From: Limnohabitans sp. Rim8
Lineage (GTDB): Bacteria > Pseudomonadota > Gammaproteobacteria > Burkholderiales > Burkholderiaceae_C
Assembly: GCA_945877725.1 (NCBI GenBank)
Contig: CAMDXR010000008.1
Span: forward strand, 1 to 27,467
DNA: 27,467 nt
Reading direction: 5' to 3'
Below are positions 5,631 through 11,396 of this stretch, piece by piece. The translations under genes were made by a program, and so were the position numbers. Each line of letters opens with the position of its first letter. Position 1 is the stretch's first letter. The notes beneath the pieces were generated by a model. The model made no database searches. It saw only the letters and a program-made list of their open reading frames with translations, and was not told where the DNA came from.

Positions 5631-6274
5631 ATCACCCTCCGCGCAAAAGACTGCTCGGCCACACCATCCTCCCAGCGGCGCTGGTTGATGTACGTCAGGG
5701 GTGCTGGTTCAAACCCGGTGGTCCACTGCTCGCTGCCCTTGATCGAGTTGACGTGGGCAAGAATCTGGTCCGCTACGTTGTCGAGCTTCAGCTTGAGCCA
5801 CTTGGTCTCGCAGGTTGACTTGGCCACCTTGCGCTTTGACGTTGGCCATGATGACCAGAACTCGTCAAATCGTGATGACATCGTCGTTTGCGACGATATA
5901 TTATTCTTTATCTGTATCTTCTTAGGGTTAACTTTCGGTTCCGATTCGGTTACCGATTCGGTTTTCTTCGGCCTGCCGCCTAGCTTTCCGAGTCGTTGAT
6001 TGTTTGCGACTTGAGCTTGATATTTTGCTATTTCGGCATCACAACGATGGTTGAAATACCCGTTTTCGGTCTTTTCAAAAAACTCCCCCAAAACCGATTC
6101 GGTTATGTCCAAATCTAGGCGGATTTTTCTCGAAACCGATTCGGTATTGAGTGGGATTGGCTTTTCGCTCATGTAGTACAAATCCAACAGGCGGCGGTAA
6201 GCCAAGTCCTCTGCATCGCTCAGATGCGTGGTGTGGGTGATGTAGTCACCAAGGTGGAATTTGTACCAGATCAT
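5627..6274 (-). CDS. DUF1376 (YdaU-like) phage replication protein; carries origin-like repeats
   Basis: The 215-residue product begins with the DUF1376 signature: WYKFHLGDYITHTTHLS, then DAEDLAYRRLLDLYYM (residues 3-36), a domain resembling winged-helix replication initiators. A linker at about 90-135 is rich in Lys, Asn, Ser and Thr and contains repeated TES(V/E) units, and a C-terminal domain (FDEFWSSWPTSKRK, then AQVLAH-like helices and a YINQRRWEDG end) is typical of phage replication-initiation or helicase-loader partners. It is coupled by ATGA to the regulator upstream and the small protein downstream, at the head of the replication operon. The DNA encoding the TES units forms four near-palindromic repeats beside an AT-rich block, as in lambda O. 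An initiator role is inferred. Confidence 0.82.
   Translation of the reverse strand: MIWYKFHLGDYITHTTHLSDAEDLAYRRLLDLYYMSEKPIPLNTESVSRKIRLDLDITESVLGEFFEKTENGYFNHRCDAEIAKYQAQVANNQRLGKLGGRPKKTESVTESEPKVNPKKIQIKNNISSQTTMSSRFDEFWSSWPTSKRKVAKSTCETKWLKLKLDNVADQILAHVNSIKGSEQWTTGFEPAPLTYINQRRWEDGVAEQSFARRVI
5896..5932. other. AT-rich block next to the iterons (candidate unwinding element)
   Basis: About 78% of these bases are A or T by direct count, in surroundings of near-balanced composition. The block abuts the paired CCGATTCGG repeats at 5941-5961 and encodes the Lys/Asn/Ile linker of the DUF1376 protein. In lambda, an AT-rich region beside iterons within the initiator gene is where the origin melts; the same role is proposed by analogy. 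Confidence 0.45.
5941..6144. repeat. Four copies of near-palindrome CCGATTCGG (candidate origin iterons)
   Basis: Exact copies start at 5941, 5953, 6094 and 6136, all in one orientation, the first two 12 bases apart. Most extend to AACCGATTCGGTT, a 13-base inverted repeat with one central base. Partial TTCGGTT units flank the first pair (5934-5940 and around 5967). Half-site symmetry fits binding by a dimeric protein. A fifth exact copy is at 2156-2164. Their placement inside a replication-initiator-type gene beside AT-rich DNA mirrors lambdoid origins. Confidence 0.6.
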
Positions 6275-6480
6275 TTTAGGTCCCCGAAGATGTCGGGCCG
6301 TAATGTTGTGCGCTTCACTTGACCCTTGGTGTAGCGCTCGATGGCTCCACTCAGCTCAGGACTTGCAAGCTCCCTTCCGCTGATGATGAGGCTCATCCAC
6401 GTCTTGCTCACGTTGAGCTTTCGCGCCATCGCGATCTTCGACCCCCGTGGCTTGTTTTCAAAAAATTCAGTCAGTGTCAT
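6271..6480 (-). CDS. YdaS/Cro-like helix-turn-helix regulator
   Basis: A 69-residue protein beginning at ATG 6480, chosen because AAGGAGA lies 8-9 bases upstream; upstream in-frame codons lack a site. It carries an HTH: SKIAMARKLNVSKTWMSLII (residues 14-33), followed by SGRELASPELSGAIERYT and a C-terminal RPDIF motif characteristic of YdaS-type Cro proteins. First gene of the leftward operon, transcribed from the divergent region, so it probably binds operators between 6500 and 6575 and sets the balance between the two early operons. Family knowledge: Cro-like proteins repress early promoters. Which promoter it binds is not shown by the sequence. It is coupled to the DUF1376 gene by ATGA. Confidence 0.85.
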   Translation of the reverse strand: MTLTEFFENKPRGSKIAMARKLNVSKTWMSLIISGRELASPELSGAIERYTKGQVKRTTLRPDIFGDLK

Positions 6481-6503
6481 GCGATCATTCTCCTTGGTTG
6501 GTT

Positions 6504-6538
6504 TAAGCGCATCATACACTAGAAAAAATATTATGCAA
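6504..6538 (-). promoter_or_regulatory. Leftward early promoter of the regulator/replication operon
   Basis: On the minus strand TTGCAT (6533-6538) and TATGAT (6511-6516) are separated by 16 bases, giving a start near 6504 and a leader of about 24 bases before the Cro-like gene. It lies back to back with the rightward promoter, with the two -35 elements 5 bases apart. Confidence 0.6.
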
Positions 6539-6543
6539 GGGGG

Positions 6544-6579
6544 TTGTATTTTGAAATTAAACTTGCTACAGTGGCGAAA
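6544..6579 (+). promoter_or_regulatory. Rightward early promoter
   Basis: TTGTAT (6544-6549) and TACAGT (6567-6572) have an ideal 17-base spacer, giving a start near 6579 and a short leader before the 34-residue membrane microprotein. The spacer contains AATTAAAC (6555-6562), the same 8-mer as in leftward promoters P1 and P2, making it a candidate operator. Confidence 0.6.
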
Positions 6580-6599
6580 CTTTAACTCAAAAGCGAACT

Positions 6600-6704
6600 A
6601 TGCGTAATTTTTTTGAAGCGGTTGTGCGGTTTCTTCTTGGCCCCGGCAGCAGCATAACGCTGACCATTGTGGTGTGCTTGGCTTACTACTTGGCCAAGAA
6701 CTGA
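6600..6704 (+). CDS. Single-pass membrane microprotein, 34 residues
   Basis: The first ATG after the rightward promoter opens a 34-codon frame ending in TGA at 6702-6704, one base before the next gene. Residues 1-12 are MRNFFEAVVRFL; residues 17-32 are hydrophobic (SSITLTIVVCLAYYLA), enough for one membrane helix, and the tail is KN. The upstream AAAAGCGAA is a weak ribosome-binding site. Supported by position, promoter distance and spacing to the next gene rather than similarity. A role in excluding other phages or altering the membrane is possible but purely inferred. Confidence 0.55.
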   Translation: MRNFFEAVVRFLLGPGSSITLTIVVCLAYYLAKN

Positions 6705-6705
6705 C

Positions 6706-6882
6706 ATGCACAACGAAGCCGAATTTCAACAGCTCATGCTGGAACGAATGCAAATGCTTGAGGAGGCCCTTTGCCGGGCCATCGCAGGCGTTGCTACCCA
6801 AGACGACTGGGCAATGATCTGCACAGAGTGCGGCGTGCCCATAGCGTCTTTTTTTAAACCTGAACCTAGGAGCGACAAATGA
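6706..6882 (+). CDS. Small phage protein, 58 residues, unknown function
   Basis: ATG at 6706 lies one base after the microprotein stop; an in-frame longer version from 6667 would overlap that gene and has no advantage. The N-terminal half is an acidic amphipathic helix (EFQQLMLERMQMLEEALCRA); the C-terminal half has CTEC and a Phe/Pro segment (IASFFKPEPR). Its TGA overlaps the SSB-like gene start (ATGA). Function not recognised. Confidence 0.7.
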   Translation: MHNEAEFQQLMLERMQMLEEALCRAIAGVATQDDWAMICTECGVPIASFFKPEPRSDK

Positions 6883-7526
6883 GTTTGACAGCGAAAGACA
6901 GCGGCGGCGGAAGCTTTACCCCCGTAGCACCCGGAATGCACCTTGCACGGTGCTACCGAATTGTGGACCTCGGCACACAAAAATCCGAGTATCAAGGGCA
7001 GGTCAAGCACCTTCAAAAGGTAATGATCCAGTTCGAGGTACACGGCGAAGACGACAACGGCAACGCGCTGGTGACAGCCAAAGGCGAGCCGATGTCAATC
7101 AGCAAGAACTTCACCCTGTCGTTGGCCGAGAAGGCAACGCTGCGCAAGGACCTGCAAGCTTGGCGTGGCCGCGACTTCACTGCCGACGAGTTGCGTGGCT
7201 TTGAGCTGAAGAACGTGCTGGGCGCGTGGGCCATGATCACAGCGGCCAAGTCAGTTGGCAACAACGGCAAGGAGTACACCAACATCATCTCGATCAACCC
7301 GGTCCCGGTGGCAATCAAGAAGGCTGGTTTGCCCGAAGGCTTCAACAAGCTGGCCATGTTCGTCATCGAGAACCCCGACATGGAGCTGTTCGAGACCTTT
7401 GGCAACGGCTTGAAGGAGAAGATCGCAAGCTCACCAGAGTGGCGTGCCCGCAATGGTGACCAGCCCAGCAAGCCCGCCTCGACAGGCTCTGGGTTTGATG
7501 ACATGGACGACGACATACCCTTCTGA
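6879..7526 (+). CDS. Phage single-stranded-DNA-binding protein (SSB-like, acidic tail)
   Basis: A 215-residue protein coupled by ATGA to the gene before it. The first 140 residues look like an OB-fold: GMHLARCYRIVDLGTQ, VKHLQKVMIQFEVHGE, SISKNFTLSL, then FELKNVLGAWAMITA and YTNIISINPVP. Residues 190-205 are a flexible polar linker and the C-terminus is FDDMDDDIPF, the acidic DDDIPF-type tip through which bacterial and phage SSBs recruit partners. Family knowledge: phage SSBs of this kind partner recombination exonucleases or annealing proteins, consistent with the exonuclease downstream. No strong similarity to E. coli Ssb is visible, so it probably belongs to a phage-specific SSB family. Confidence 0.82.
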   Translation: MSLTAKDSGGGSFTPVAPGMHLARCYRIVDLGTQKSEYQGQVKHLQKVMIQFEVHGEDDNGNALVTAKGEPMSISKNFTLSLAEKATLRKDLQAWRGRDFTADELRGFELKNVLGAWAMITAAKSVGNNGKEYTNIISINPVPVAIKKAGLPEGFNKLAMFVIENPDMELFETFGNGLKEKIASSPEWRARNGDQPSKPASTGSGFDDMDDDIPF

Positions 7527-7542
7527 TCAAAAGGCAACTGGC

Positions 7543-7827
7543 ATGCACATCGAACCACGCAAGCTGGCTCGACTCGAAGACCCAAGCACCTCAAAGAAGG
7601 CTGCACTTCGAGTCGATGAATTCGCTGGCAATATTTGCTCAAAAATTTATCAAGAACTCAAAAAGGGCGACGGCACTTTTGAGCAGCTTGCAACCCGGCT
7701 TGGGTTGCGTCCAGATCAAATCTGGCGACGGCTCCCTGACCTGCAAAAAGCAGGGTATGCGGAACCTACGGAGAAAGAAATTGTTGGCCAGTCAGGCCGT
7801 AGTCAAAGAGTTTGGAGGGCCATATGA
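7543..7827 (+). CDS. Winged-helix DNA-binding protein, 94 residues
   Basis: ATG 7543 follows AAGG at 9 bases and begins MHIEPRKLARLED; a longer frame from 7444 would overlap the SSB tail. Residues 40-85 have the winged-helix pattern: helix IYQELKKGDGTFEQLATRLG, recognition helix LRPDQIWRRLPDLQKAGYA, and a wing EIVGQSGRSQRVWRA. Proteins of this kind are common next to phage recombination genes and may act as regulators. A GGAGGG near its end serves the next gene, which it overlaps by ATGA. Confidence 0.75.
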   Translation: MHIEPRKLARLEDPSTSKKAALRVDEFAGNICSKIYQELKKGDGTFEQLATRLGLRPDQIWRRLPDLQKAGYAEPTEKEIVGQSGRSQRVWRAI

Positions 7828-8204
7828 GCCAACCGTCAATTTTGCAGATGTCAAACATTCAAGAAGTGGTGCTCAAACGCGCTATATCGATGCTGGAGGG
7901 CATGAAATGCTCTTACGCAATCATTGACCCTCTGGGCAACAAACACGGCCTTCTGGCCGTTAAGGAACCCACCGTGCGCAGCAGTGTCCGCAAGCACCCG
8001 CACGGAGAGCGATCGCACTACGTCCGCACCTACATCTCGTCAATGATGGTCGGCAACGTGGTCGAGGTCCCGTTTGGCAAATACGACGCGCTCGACGTGC
8101 AGTCGTCTTCAACCTCTGCCGCGCACAAGATGTGGGGCAAAGGATCAGTAACTACAACGATCAACCGTGTCAATGGTGTTCTTGAAATCATGAGGATTCT
8201 GTAA
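7824..8204 (+). CDS. Phage protein, 126 residues, unknown function
   Basis: Start ATG 7824 has GGAGG 5 bases upstream and overlaps the previous stop; an upstream ATG at 7812 lacks this site. Residues 10-50 suggest helix then strand pair (VLKRAISMLEGMKCSYAIID, KHGLLAVK); 55-80 are basic (RSSVRKHPHGERSHYVRTY); the end resembles a small DNA-binding helix pair (SAAHKMWGKGSVTTTINRV). Its stop shares bases with the next start (TAATG). Function not recognised; nucleic-acid binding is a guess from composition. Confidence 0.75.
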   Translation: MSQPSILQMSNIQEVVLKRAISMLEGMKCSYAIIDPLGNKHGLLAVKEPTVRSSVRKHPHGERSHYVRTYISSMMVGNVVEVPFGKYDALDVQSSSTSAAHKMWGKGSVTTTINRVNGVLEIMRIL

Positions 8205-8497
8205 TGGACTGGCTTAACCGTCTCAAAGAGCACATGGCAAACATGCCCCCACCCGTGCCAAAACCGGAGCTTCAGGCTGAACCTCAACAGGTCGTGCCTC
8301 GCACCGTGTCAACGACGCAACTGAGTGAAATTGCAGGCATTCACCTGCCGTCTCAATTGCTGAAAAACTTGGGCATTAAACCGTTTGCCCAAACCAAAAC
8401 TGGATTTTTTTGGGCAGTCGAGGATGTTCCATACATCCTCATGACGCTGTCCAAATACTTCAGCGACAAAGCAAAACAGGAGCTATGCAAATTATGA
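8204..8497 (+). CDS. Phage protein, 97 residues, possible DNA-binding domain
   Basis: Starts at ATG 8204 overlapping the previous stop. The first 35 residues include a Pro/Gln-rich flexible part (PPPVPKPELQAEPQQ). Residues 37-90 (TTQLSEIAGIHLPSQLLKNL, TKTGFFWAVEDVPYIL, MTLSKYFSDKAKQ) resemble short helix-turn-helix domains in phage regulatory proteins, but no exact family is recognised. Overlaps the exonuclease start by ATGA. Confidence 0.72.
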   Translation: MDWLNRLKEHMANMPPPVPKPELQAEPQQVVPRTVSTTQLSEIAGIHLPSQLLKNLGIKPFAQTKTGFFWAVEDVPYILMTLSKYFSDKAKQELCKL

Positions 8498-9264
8498 CCA
8501 TCACAGCAAAAGAACCACGCGCCAGCGAGTCAAATCACTGGTACACCCGCGACGGCGTGCCGCGCTACACGGTGATCGGCAAGAACGGCAAGGAGCGCAA
8601 CACCACGCTGCGCGACGCCCGCACCGAGAACCTTGTGCCCAGCGTCACCACGGTCCTGAACGTGATGGCCAAGCCTGCGCTCATCCAGTGGCTGCAAAAG
8701 CAAGTGCTGCTGGCTGCGCTCACACTGCCTCGCATACCCAGCGAGCCAGAGGAGGTGTACATCGAGCGCATCATGAGCGACAGCAAGGAGCAGGGCCGGG
8801 CCGCAGCAGACGCTGGCACGGACATTCACGCATCGATCCAAGGCTTTTACGAGGGTGAGGTGGTCACGCGCCACGAGGCCCATGTCAAGGGCACTGTGGC
8901 CGCTCTGGACGCTATCTTTGGCCAGCAGCCTTGGATCGCTGAACGCGCCTTCGGTCACAGCCACGGCTTTGGCGGCAAGTGCGACCTGCACAGCGTCGTT
9001 GGTGACGGCATCGTGGCCGACGTGAAGACCAAAGAATTTACGGACGGCAACAAGGTCGATGCGTATGATGATCACCTCATGCAGTTGGCGGCTTACCGCG
9101 TGGGCCTTGGCATTCCCAAGGCTCGCTGCGCCAACGTGTTTGTCTCGCGCAGTGTGCCGGGTCTTGTGGTCGTGAAGGAATGGTCCGAGGAGGATCTTGC
9201 TCGCGGCTGGGAGATGTTTTGCTCGCTGCTTAAATTTTGGCAACTGAAGAACCAACACTCATGA
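8494..9264 (+). CDS. PD-(D/E)XK phage exonuclease (RecB/Cas4-like)
   Basis: A 256-residue protein. ATG 8494 overlaps the previous stop by ATGA; an ATG three codons earlier is only 2 bases from AGGAG, so the inner start is preferred, though the outer is possible. Nuclease motifs in order: GTDIHASIQG (109-118), E150 in IAERAFGH, FGGKCDLHS (159-167, D164), VADVKTKE (174-181, D176 and K178) and DHLMQLAAYR (193-202, Q197-x3-Y201). Family knowledge: these proteins degrade DNA ends for recombination, usually with an SSB or annealase, and an SSB-like gene lies in the same operon. A quality-control or host-DNA-degrading role is an alternative. The fold and active site are clear; end polarity is not. 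Confidence 0.87.
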   Translation: MTITAKEPRASESNHWYTRDGVPRYTVIGKNGKERNTTLRDARTENLVPSVTTVLNVMAKPALIQWLQKQVLLAALTLPRIPSEPEEVYIERIMSDSKEQGRAAADAGTDIHASIQGFYEGEVVTRHEAHVKGTVAALDAIFGQQPWIAERAFGHSHGFGGKCDLHSVVGDGIVADVKTKEFTDGNKVDAYDDHLMQLAAYRVGLGIPKARCANVFVSRSVPGLVVVKEWSEEDLARGWEMFCSLLKFWQLKNQHS

Positions 9265-9482
9265 AACCCATCACCGCATTTCAAGCCTCGGACGGCACTT
9301 TGTTCTCATCAGCAGAGGCCGCCGAAAAGCACGAGATGATGCTGTCAAAAGAAAACGTCGTTGATGAATTCTTGGACAGCGAACTCAACCCCTACACGGG
9401 TCACGCGCACCGCTCGATGGCTCGTAACACTATCGTTAACTGGGAACTATGGAAGTCCAAAAATGAAATCTTATCTAAGTGA
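9261..9482 (+). CDS. Small phage protein, 73 residues, unknown function
   Basis: ATG 9261 overlaps the exonuclease stop. It opens with ITAFQASDGTLFSSAEAAEK, a pattern (F-x-x-SDG-x-x-F-x-x-x-x-EA-x-x-HE) recurring at the start of small phage proteins, followed by an acidic helix and a polar stretch (HRSMARNTIVNWELWK). Overlaps the next gene by 20 bases. Function not recognised. Confidence 0.75.
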   Translation: MKPITAFQASDGTLFSSAEAAEKHEMMLSKENVVDEFLDSELNPYTGHAHRSMARNTIVNWELWKSKNEILSK

Positions 9483-9690
9483 AGATCTGGTCAAGCAAGT
9501 GTTTTTTTACAGCGACGAGAAGCGGCCAGATCCGCTGCTCGCCGACGAAGTGGACATCTTGCAATTTGCGCAAAAGCTTGAGGCCGTGCTGCGCCCCCTG
9601 ATCACGGCTGAGGAGCACAAGCGCTGCGTCACAATCGTGGCCCACATGAACCGCGAAGTGGCCAACAAGCTACAACGGCAGTACCCTTAA
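9463..9690 (+). CDS. Small phage protein, 75 residues, last gene of rightward operon
   Basis: ATG 9463 (MKSYLSEDLVKQVFF) is chosen over a start at 9361 inside the previous gene. The product is helical with an acidic middle (DPLLADEVDILQFAQKLEAV) and a basic end (EHKRCVTIVAHMNREVANKL). It ends at the edge of the terminator region. Function not recognised. Confidence 0.72.
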   Translation: MKSYLSEDLVKQVFFYSDEKRPDPLLADEVDILQFAQKLEAVLRPLITAEEHKRCVTIVAHMNREVANKLQRQYP

Positions 9691-9719
9691 AAAAGCCCCC
9701 ATCCCGCGAAGGATGGGGG
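9689..9719 (-). terminator. Intrinsic terminator of the leftward late operon
   Basis: In leftward RNA, CCCCCATCC-TTCGCG-GGATGGGGG is a perfect nine-pair stem with a six-base loop, followed by C and six U residues. It lies about 60 bases past the last virion gene (stop at 9782). For rightward RNA the hairpin exists but no U-run follows, so it should terminate only leftward transcription efficiently. Confidence 0.9.
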
Positions 9720-9758
9720 ATTAAAAATGCCGCTGGCAACTGGCAAAGCCACGGCAAC

Positions 9759-9780
9759 TCAAGCGGGGAGGGCCGCTTGA
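9759..9780. other. Second hairpin between convergent operons
   Basis: TCAAGCGG-GGAGGG-CCGCTTGA is a perfect eight-pair stem with a six-base loop directly after the stop codon of gene 9782-10444. No U-run follows on either strand. It may protect the 3' end of the late messenger or aid termination; this is inference. Confidence 0.5.
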
Positions 9781-9781
9781 A

Positions 9782-10444
9782 TTAGGGGGAATACCCAGTG
9801 TATTCCTTCATTTTTTGTTTGATGTACTCTGGATTTTCCCGGTACAAATCAGCAGCAGTCGCGCCAAGCGACAACGGAATGCCAAGGGGTGCAGTTGCTG
9901 GAATCAACGACAGGCCGCCACCAATCGCGCTGGCCGCCTTCAGTCCCATTTTTGTGTAGTCGCGCTGGTCCGCAGGCTTGTCGTACTCGTGCGCAATCTC
10001 AGACAAATCTAACCCAGCGGACAGCCCAGCCAGCGGTCCCACGGCGTACTTTCCAGCCGTTCCCACTGCCGTAGAAACTGGCTTCAACATTCCCGCAAAC
10101 TTACCCGTTATCCAATCAAGACCAGCCTTTGCTTTTGCCCCGACAGAAGGCGGTGGTGGGGGCGGTGGAGTCGTTGGAATGACTTGTCTGGGGGGTATCT
10201 GCGACAACCCACCCGGCTGCCCCAATGGAAGGTCTGGGTTTGGCGCAACAGGGGGCTTCACAGCAAACGACTGCGGCACTCCTCCTACGGTCCTGACGCC
10301 ACCACCAGCGCTTGGGGCCTCAGTCATGATGCCCCCATACATTGGGTTTTCAACAAAGTTGCCCATGCCCATGTTTTTGAGCTTGTTCATAGCCTCGCGG
10401 CGCTGTGCGGCCAAGTCATGAACGCCGCCAGATTGCTTGGTCAT
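9782..10444 (-). CDS. Virion-associated protein with polyproline linker, probable ejection protein
   Basis: The first ATG is at 10444; a TTG two codons upstream is possible but less likely, and no clear ribosome-binding site is visible. The 220-residue product has a polar N-terminus (AAQRREAMNKLKNMGMGNF), a Pro-rich linker with a run of prolines near residues 89-98, and an Ala/Gly-rich C-terminal half with alternating hydrophobic helices (GKYAVGPLAGLSAGLDLSEI, ASAIGGGLSLIPATAPLG), ending KQKMKEYTGYSP. Such Ala/Gly helical segments fit proteins that insert in membranes or form the ejection channel of short-tailed phages. Position next to the glucosaminidase supports that, but no family is recognised. 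Confidence 0.6.
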   Translation of the reverse strand: MTKQSGGVHDLAAQRREAMNKLKNMGMGNFVENPMYGGIMTEAPSAGGGVRTVGGVPQSFAVKPPVAPNPDLPLGQPGGLSQIPPRQVIPTTPPPPPPPSVGAKAKAGLDWITGKFAGMLKPVSTAVGTAGKYAVGPLAGLSAGLDLSEIAHEYDKPADQRDYTKMGLKAASAIGGGLSLIPATAPLGIPLSLGATAADLYRENPEYIKQKMKEYTGYSP

Positions 10445-10462
10445 GTCCAAAGCGCGGCCAGC

Positions 10463-11395
10463 TTAAATGTCAGTCAGGTCGGCAGATTTTGCATAGTTGT
10501 AAACCATGTTGCCAGTCTGGCCGGGGGCCATGCGGCCAGCGTCGGCTGCGCCCATTGGGACCTGCAAGCTACCACCAACAGGCGGTGGGTTTTGGAACAT
10601 GATGCTGCTGCCCAGTGGGGGCTTGGGAGCATTGGGGGGTGCGGCAGGTGCAGCGCTGGGAGGCACGGCTGCTGCGGCTGAGGCTGCGGCACGTTGCTGC
10701 GCAGCGATGCGGGCCGTCTCTTCAGCGCCTGCGCGGGTGGCCGCCATGTTTGTGCGTGCGTTGGACACGCCCCTGACACCAGAGGCGGCAACGCCAACAC
10801 CAGCGCCCGCAGCACCACCAAGGAACCGCTCGCCAGCGCTTGCACCAGACGTGTCTTCGGTTGGGGGCGGGGGTGGGGGCGCGTTTATCAAAACAGGATC
10901 GCCGTCGCCCTCGGTTGGCTTTTCCGCAGGCTGGGCCGTTGGCTCAAAGGGTAGCGCCTTGTTTTCGGGTATGGCAGAGCGGGCGCTCGACAAGCTTTTC
11001 TCGTAGTCTTCAGGTGGCACGCCGAAGTAGGACCCCCTCTTGCCAGAGGCCAAGCCGCGAGTGAACGCGCCAATGTCTGGCCCGGTGTTGATGGCATTCG
11101 GAAAATTGCGCCTGATCTGATCGACGTAGTACATGCCAAAGACCTCGGGGTCCTCGAACTTGACGTACTTGTCTATGGACCCGGTCTTGTTGTCCTTGGC
11201 TTCATGGCCCTTTCCGCTGAAGTCTTTGATGCCACCCAAGTTGTGGTGGGTCTTGGCCATCTCGGTTTGACCCCAGCGGCTCTCGAGTCCCCACTGGCCC
11301 AGCAACACATTGGGATCGACGTTGATCTCTTTGCTGACCTGCTGCGCAACAGGTCCGTAGGTTTCAATGAACTGGGCAATGTTTTTATTGGCCAT
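10463..11395 (-). CDS. Virion-type peptidoglycan hydrolase (glucosaminidase domain)
   Basis: ATG 11395 is chosen because AGGTGAG sits about 5 bases upstream and it begins one base after the preceding stop; a GTG three codons earlier overlaps that gene. Residues 5-135 match the FlgJ/endo-beta-N-acetylglucosaminidase fold: FIETYGPVAQQVSKEINVDP, VLLGQWGLESRWGQ (putative catalytic Glu in LES), HHNLGGIKD, YVKFEDPEVFGMYYVDQI. A Pro-rich linker with a polyproline run (near 170-178) leads to an Ala/Gly-rich tail to residue 310. Family knowledge: virion-bound hydrolases open the cell wall during genome entry; a separate M15 endolysin here probably handles exit. The enzymatic domain is firm; virion location is inferred from its neighbours. 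Confidence 0.85.
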   Translation of the reverse strand: MANKNIAQFIETYGPVAQQVSKEINVDPNVLLGQWGLESRWGQTEMAKTHHNLGGIKDFSGKGHEAKDNKTGSIDKYVKFEDPEVFGMYYVDQIRRNFPNAINTGPDIGAFTRGLASGKRGSYFGVPPEDYEKSLSSARSAIPENKALPFEPTAQPAEKPTEGDGDPVLINAPPPPPPTEDTSGASAGERFLGGAAGAGVGVAASGVRGVSNARTNMAATRAGAEETARIAAQQRAAASAAAAVPPSAAPAAPPNAPKPPLGSSIMFQNPPPVGGSLQVPMGAADAGRMAPGQTGNMVYNYAKSADLTDI

Positions 11396-11396
11396 A

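Noticed and set aside
5258..5818. 186-residue rightward open frame
   Set aside because: Antisense shadow of the primase finger, the 59-residue gene and the DUF1376 gene, all supported by motifs and ATGA coupling.
8530..9258. 242-residue leftward open frame opposite the exonuclease
   Set aside because: The plus strand encodes a complete PD-(D/E)XK active site; the antisense frame is a compositional shadow.
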